64,000 bases of DNA. It comes from Annona cherimola. Taxonomy: Eukaryota > Streptophyta > Magnoliopsida > Magnoliales > Annonaceae. The notes beneath the pieces were generated by a model. The model was not told the DNA's origin. It saw only the letters and a program-made list of their open reading frames with translations, and made no database searches. The DNA lies in assembly GCA_030490835.1 (NCBI GenBank), contig CM059971.1, positions 52,996,012 to 53,060,011 on the forward strand, read 5' to 3'. The translations under genes and the position numbers were made by a program. This document shows positions 58,903 to 64,000 of this stretch, one piece after another (positions within the stretch are counted from its first letter, which is position 1; every line of letters starts with the position of its first letter).

Positions 58903-59270
58903 TGGTATCAGAGAAGGAATTGGTAAATAGGCAGGAGAAGAAGAAAATAAAGGAGGATGAAAGGATAGGTCTGATACCACAGAAGATGGTATCAGAGCAA
59001 AAATTGGTAAATAGGCGTGGAAAGAGAAAAATTATGGATGATAGAAAAGGTGTGATACCACAGAACTTGGTATTAGAATATGAATTGATAGATAGGCAAA
59101 GATAATGTCTAGATCTATATGTTTATGAAGCTATGATGCTTTTTATGATGAGACAAGAATGGTATCATATCGAGGAATGGTAGATGAGTATAGAAAGAGT
59201 AAATGAAAAGAAAGAAAAGGTATGATACCACAGGAAGTTATATCATAACAATGATTGGGAGATAGATGTA
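58903..59270 (+). repeat. PBS-containing tandem repeat with hairpins (G3)
   Basis: PBS TGGTATCAGAG at 58903-58913, five bases after the LTR. Further copies of the PBS word with the following AATTGGTAAATAGG lie at about 58987 and 59068, and weaker ones at about 59160 and 59235. Hairpin arms: 58972-58979 with 58987-58994 (TGATACCA/TGGTATCA) and 59053-59060 with 59068-59075 (one G-T pair). Confidence 0.85.
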
Positions 59271-59812
59271 GAAAGAATACATGAATGGAAGAAATAGAAA
59301 TCATGATATTTATATATCATGATATTGAATTTGAATGACATGGATCAAGAAAGAAAGGAAATTGTTTGGAATTAATTTCTAATCTTGATGCATTTGAAGA
59401 TAGGTGCGAGAGGATTATCTCTCCACGATAGTGATGAAAGGGATGATAAAGGCCCTTTCTGGTTTACAGAAACAGGAAAGGAGGATAAAGAAAGAAATAT
59501 TTTATACTGACTTAGTCAGTAGTCTACACTAGTATAACCTAGTTGTAGACACTATGTAACGAAAGGGAATAAACAAAGTTAGCAAAAGTCTCTTCTGACT
59601 TTTGAAAAAAAAATGATGTTTGGATGCAAAGATAATCTTTGCTATAAAATTAAATTTACACATATATGTCATGTGTATATGGGAAGAGAGCAGTGGACAC
59701 TGACCTCTTTATTAGAGATGATTGATGATATGATAAGATGAAAATTGCGCAGTAGAAGCGTGATGGAAAATGACAGGTTTCGGGACGAAACCTAATGTAA
59801 GGGGGTGAGAAT
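59271..59812 (+). other. G3 leader fused to pol tail and PPT
   Basis: Up to about 59740 the DNA resembles the G1 leader (compare 25090-25200). Then GTTTCGGGACGAAACC ... TAAGGGGGTGAGAAT (about 59778-59812) matches the usual end of gypsy pol and its PPT. The deletion that removed gag-pol must lie near 59740-59770. Confidence 0.7.
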
Positions 59813-62757
59813 TGTGAAACCCTAATTTTAGGACCATATATGAAATCCTAGGTTATAAACCCTAGGTAATGCATTAATCCTTATATGAAATATATTGATG
59901 ATATTTTTACAATATGTGGAATTAGAGGATTAAATAGCTAATTATGGAATGTTAATTTGGATGAATACTGAAACATGAATAGTAAATGTAGGATTAAGGA
60001 ATATGTTAAGTTAATCACTTTGGATTAACTTAATCATAAAAGATGAAAAATAAAGCTTCCCACTAAAATACAAAAGAGGAATAGTGATGTTTTTTGAATT
60101 TTTTAATAATTTTCGGATTTAAGGGTGATTTTGAAGAAAAAATGAAGAAAAATTCATATTTTGCAATCCGGACATCGGATCAAGGTGACATTTTTTATAG
60201 ATGGCCAAAGTATTATGATGAACATGATGAGTGGTCCAAGATTGATCAAAAATCATAGATCAAGGGTCAAGATTAAACGTTATTTTAAGATCAAAAAGTA
60301 GCTTTACTTTATCATTAAATAAGGATTGACTTTTGATTAATTTTAATTAATTAAAATCAGCACAAGGCTCAAGGAGGGTAGGGGCATGGGATTTGGAGCC
60401 AAAATCAATGGCCCAAAATCATCCTTATCAAGTGATCAAGGGTTGAGATGAAACTAGTTTAAAAAAATCATTTTAAATAAATCAAAATCATTAAATAAAT
60501 AGGCGACTAGGGTGGAGACGTGAAAAGTAGCTAGGGGGCTGCACATTTCTCAATAAAAATCATGGAAATTGGAAAAAAATATTTAGAATTAAGTACCTCT
60601 AGCAAGGGGGTAAATTATAATTTTATGAAAAATGCAAAACTATAAATAGGGGTGCATGGGAACGTCCAAGGAACTCCAAACCAGCTCCAAGCTTGAAAAA
60701 TTCAAGCCTTCCCACCCCAAATTCATTCCAATCCTTGAGAGAGAGAAGGAGAGAAGGAAAGAGAGAAAAAGAATCAAGTAGGAAGAGAATTCTACACTTG
60801 AGGTAAGAGAATTCTACTCAAATTTCTTTTGAGTGTTAATTGGGGTAAAACCATGCTTAGATAATGCCTAAGCATGAGAAAATAAGTATAGTTATAATAC
60901 CCAAATGGAATTATGCTTAAACATCGAAAATTTGAAGCGAAGATAGAGCATTCGGGAAAATCATGTACAAAATGTGCAAATAATGCTCCAATATTGCTAA
61001 ATGATAATTTGGAATGAATTTTTATGATAATTATGATTTTGAAATAATGATATATTAATTTCATAATTTTTGGATTTATGGATTATGCTTAAATGAAATT
61101 ATGTTGATTTTTAGTATATGGAGAAAATGATTTATTTAGCTAAGTTAATGATGATGAATTCAAAATTCATGAATTTTCCCATGATATACTGACTGAGAAC
61201 TATGTCATGGAATTTTTTTTTTTGGAAAAATGTCAATTTTTGGAACCCATGAACAGTAACCAACACGCTGTGAACAGTAACCTCAGATGAACACTACCTG
61301 CTACAGTAAACGTAAACAGTAATCATGAACAGTAACTACGAACAGTGAACAACGTGATTTTTGAAAATTTTGAGATTTATTTTTATGAGGATATATGGAT
61401 GGAATTTTTAAAGAATTTATGGATAAAAATCCATATAAATGGGTAATGACCAAGTATCTTTATAAGATTAACCTCTATGGGAATGAGATAATGAATGGTT
61501 ATAAAGCAAGCATGGAAAGCAACCTAAGACATGGAATGGATGGATAAAATATCTATTTTCCTTGTATAGGGAAAAAGGAAAGAGAAGGTTCAGGACACCG
61601 ACTAAGGAGGTAAGCAAGCACAACTTTGAAAATGTGATTTTATTCTCAAGTATTTATGAAATATGTTTAAGGGTGGCCATTCCTATAATGTTTTGAAATG
61701 ATGAATGTTTATGAGTTTTTATGAAAAGTCATGCCGGCATATTGATGTCATGTGATGTTCATGGACATGTGCACATGTATGATGCATAACGAAGGGGCTT
61801 TGGTGGAGGAAGTAGGATTGGGGATCCCTCTTCACCATTGCCAAGTCCCTAGGGCTATGACCGGCGGCGTCCTCCCAAGAGGTGGAGGCAATGGAATGTT
61901 ATGTGTGAATGAATGCATTGCATTTTCATATATGGATTGAAAAGGAAAGCATGGATTTGAAATGATGTTTTTAAGGGATGATGCAAATAATTCTCTACAT
62001 GAGAATGACAAGTCACCTGGTGTAAAAGGTATATAATGCTGGGAAAATCAAAAGTCATGCATGTAGGAGACCATGTAGGCGTCAAGAGGATGAGAGGTTC
62101 CCCTTGATGAGGATAAGTCGGAGAAAGCCGACGTATTGGACCATGCTATGTGAGATGTTCCTTGGGCTAGCGTACTCACACACGAAGGTTTATGTCAGGA
62201 ATGGAAAGGAAGCATTTGCACATCCAATGTTTATGAAATGATTTTTATGAAAAGGTTTCCGTGCATTTGATAGTTGATCACTTGCTAAGTGTCTTTGATC
62301 GAATGGAGAGGAATGCATTTAAAATAAAAAAAAATACTTGCTTATTGAGTTTCGACTCATGTTTTGTTTTCCTAATCTCAGACAGGTGTAGGGAAAGCCA
62401 AGAGATAAAAGACATGTATTGCTAAAGAAAAAGATGAATATACAAAGGTTAGTAGATTTTTGTATGAATAAATGCCCTAATGGGATATGGCGAAAAAGAC
62501 ATAGGTTGTATGAAATTATGGAGTTATGAATAATATGAGAAGTTAATGATTTATAATGATATGAATAAGTTCATTATGAATGATGATGAGTTATGTTTAT
62601 GTGATGAAAGAAAAGAAAAAGAAAGAAATTTTTTTTGGATGAGATTCAATTAAGAACCCGCCGCATGATCAGGGCAACAATCCTGAGTCACGTTTACCAA
62701 TCGACAAGATCCCGGAGTAAGGCCTTTAGGCACTTCGGTTCGGGGCACCATAGATAG

Positions 62758-64000
62758 AGTTTCAACTCTTCTACAAAATGATATTTGAAAACAAGTCTTG
62801 GGAATTCTATTCCTAAGGTGGTTTTTGTGAAAAAAATGTGAATCTTCATATAATGGTATTTGTAAATAAATAAGGCTTTGAAATGGTTTGTTTAAATGAC
62901 TTAAAATGATTTATTTAGATACTTTGAAGTGGTCTATTAAAATATTTTAAGTCTCTTTGATAGTTAAAATACTTTTAAAATGTTTTGTATTGATGTTTTC
63001 AAAAGGTTTTAAGGATAACTCACTCAATAAATTGATGATATAAAATGATTTGATGACTGTTTTGTTTAAATGATGTTCAAAAGATTATCTAAACTCTTCC
63101 CTAAATAAGAGAGACAAGGATGTTGTGTGGACAAGGCATATAATGCCGATATAAATGGATGAGAATCTGTTTACATATCCTTTGTTCATAAAAAGCCCAA
63201 CAATGAGAATAAAAATATTTGTAAGAAGAGTCTGGTTTTCTCAAATGGTAAAATGTTTTCGAATTTTTATAATGAGAATTCTAAAATTGTTTACTAACAA
63301 ACAAGCAATATTTTTTGAAAATATTATTTTTTCAAATACTGCAAATGTTTTGTAAAATTGATTTACAAAAATAGTTCCAAAATTCTTTAAGGATGGTCAT
63401 CCTAACATTATGATTTAAAACGGTTTATGAAAATATTTTATTTTTAAAATGATTATGCCCGGTTCTCAATTTGAGAAGGGCTCAGTCTGAGGACTTCAAT
63501 GGATTATATTATATCAAGTTTTGATTTAAAAATGGCACGGTCTGAGGACTATGCAAAATTTATGAAATCATGCTAGCACGACAATGTGAGTATAAACGAG
63601 TGTGTATGAGGATCGTGTACTAGGTCTAGGGCCGAGACGGTTGCAGACCAGGACCCACCTCTACATGTGGCTGAGTTGCTAAGAGAAGACGGGAGGTCGA
63701 GTCGCTAAGTCCCTGAAATGGGAGCAGGATCATGGACGACCGCCTAGCTAACGGTGCTGTATAAGGAAGGTTTCTTTTCTATGGAAGGATGATTACTTGG
63801 TAAGTGTTATCTACTAGAGGGTCAGAGACATATGTGAATATGTTTTGCTTTAAAAGCCCAAAAATGGGGACGTGAGAATATTTTAGGACATAACAATGTC
63901 CACAGAAAATAATGTTTACTTAAAAATATTTCAGAACATAACAATGGCCACAGAAAATAATGTTTACTTAAAGATATTTTAGGACATGACAATGTCCACA
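62758..64000 (+). other. G1 3' LTR, right part
   Basis: From 62852 it runs parallel to the G1 5' LTR from 22521, including CTCAGTCTGAGGACT and the start of the 48-bp repeats at about 63890. Non-coding. It has an extra short segment near 63680-63705 relative to the 5' LTR. Confidence 0.85.

Larger units (their letters stand above)
54318..62752 (+). mobile_element. Gypsy element G3: two 2940-bp LTRs, almost no interior
   Basis: The 5' LTR is 54318-58897 (2940 bp after removing the 1640-bp copia insertion with its duplicated site) and the 3' LTR is 59813-62752 (2940 bp). TSD GATAG lies at 54313-54317 and 62753-62757. The interior is only 915 bp (58898-59812): PBS repeats, leader-like DNA, and the last few dozen bases of a pol gene with a PPT. 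It has no gag or pol domains and is a LARD-like non-autonomous derivative. Confidence 0.95.
22521..64000 (+). mobile_element. Gypsy element G1, large LTR, host of the nested insertions
   Basis: Ty3/gypsy element with a truncated 5' LTR (22521-24429), PBS region, gag and protease remnants (25536-28131), protease and integrase remnants plus PPT (49442-49817), and a 3' LTR from 49818 that leaves the window. The two LTR parts overlap in homology (22521 onward matches 62852 onward). Summing the parts without insertions gives an LTR of about 4.75 kb. The CCHC gag, tRNA-iMet PBS and pol tail suggest a chromovirus such as Tekay/Del, but RT is missing so the lineage is tentative. Confidence 0.85.
49818..64000 (+). 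mobile_element. G1 3' LTR, interrupted twice, runs off the window
   Basis: Parts are 49818-50548, 52305-54317 and 62758-64000. They are separated by a solo copia LTR and by G3. A TATA element (TTATAAATAG) is at 52438-52447, followed by a GA-rich leader (about 52524-52590). The last part is homologous to the 5' LTR from 22521. No gene is visible. Confidence 0.85.

Overview
This window is nuclear DNA of a flowering plant, from a repeat-rich (probably pericentromeric or otherwise heterochromatic) block. I found no ordinary host gene in the 64 kb. Nearly everything is LTR retrotransposon: Ty1/copia elements of SIRE/Sirevirus type, large-LTR Ty3/gypsy elements, and remnants of an Athila/Tat-like Ty3/gypsy element. 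Species and chromosome cannot be named from the sequence.

Layout. (1) 1-6484: minus-strand copia element C1, with the end of pol at the left edge, an intact 600-codon gag, a PBS and a 1684-bp LTR. (2) 6490-11271 and 22118-22520: two about 2-kb copies of an Athila/Tat-like 3' region (integrase C-terminus plus 3' non-coding DNA), the second split by copia C2. (3) 11272-22117: copia C2, complete from LTR to LTR with target-site duplication (TSD) GATGA. Its gag-pol is broken, but a third ORF of 535 codons is intact. (4) 22521 to the right edge: a gypsy element G1 with LTRs of about 4.75 kb. Inside it lie a solo copia LTR (25970-27619, TSD TTAAG), gypsy G2 (28132-49441, TSD TTTAT), a solo copia LTR (50549-52299, TSD AAGTG) and gypsy G3 (54318-62752, TSD GATAG), which itself carries a solo copia LTR (55183-56817, TSD CTCCA). 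G2 contains copia C3 (35384-45739), whose 5' LTR is split by deletion-derivative copia C4 (36967-41457, TSD GTATA). G1, G2 and G3 have all lost most or all of gag-pol.

Most notable structures. Every full copia LTR carries 8 to 10 copies of a dyad-symmetric module, nearly always exactly 34 bp, built from AAGTCG / AAGTCGACTT / CGACTT boxes with fixed 12-bp offsets and arranged as two clusters. C2 has nine further copies of the central box at about 20-bp intervals just upstream of its third ORF. This suggests a DNA-binding regulatory system shared by the LTR and the accessory gene; the intact ORF3 product is a candidate partner (hypothesis only). In the gypsy elements the primer-binding-site region is tandemly repeated (about 61 bp), and each copy sits in a potential hairpin whose two arms change together between copies.

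How the parts work together: copia gag, protease/integrase/RT/RNase H and ORF3 would form a Sirevirus-type element, but no copy here is coding-competent. C2 and the gypsy derivatives look like elements mobilised in trans, then scarred by nesting, unequal recombination (solo LTRs) and microhomology deletion. All calls are from reading the sequence; no database search was run.
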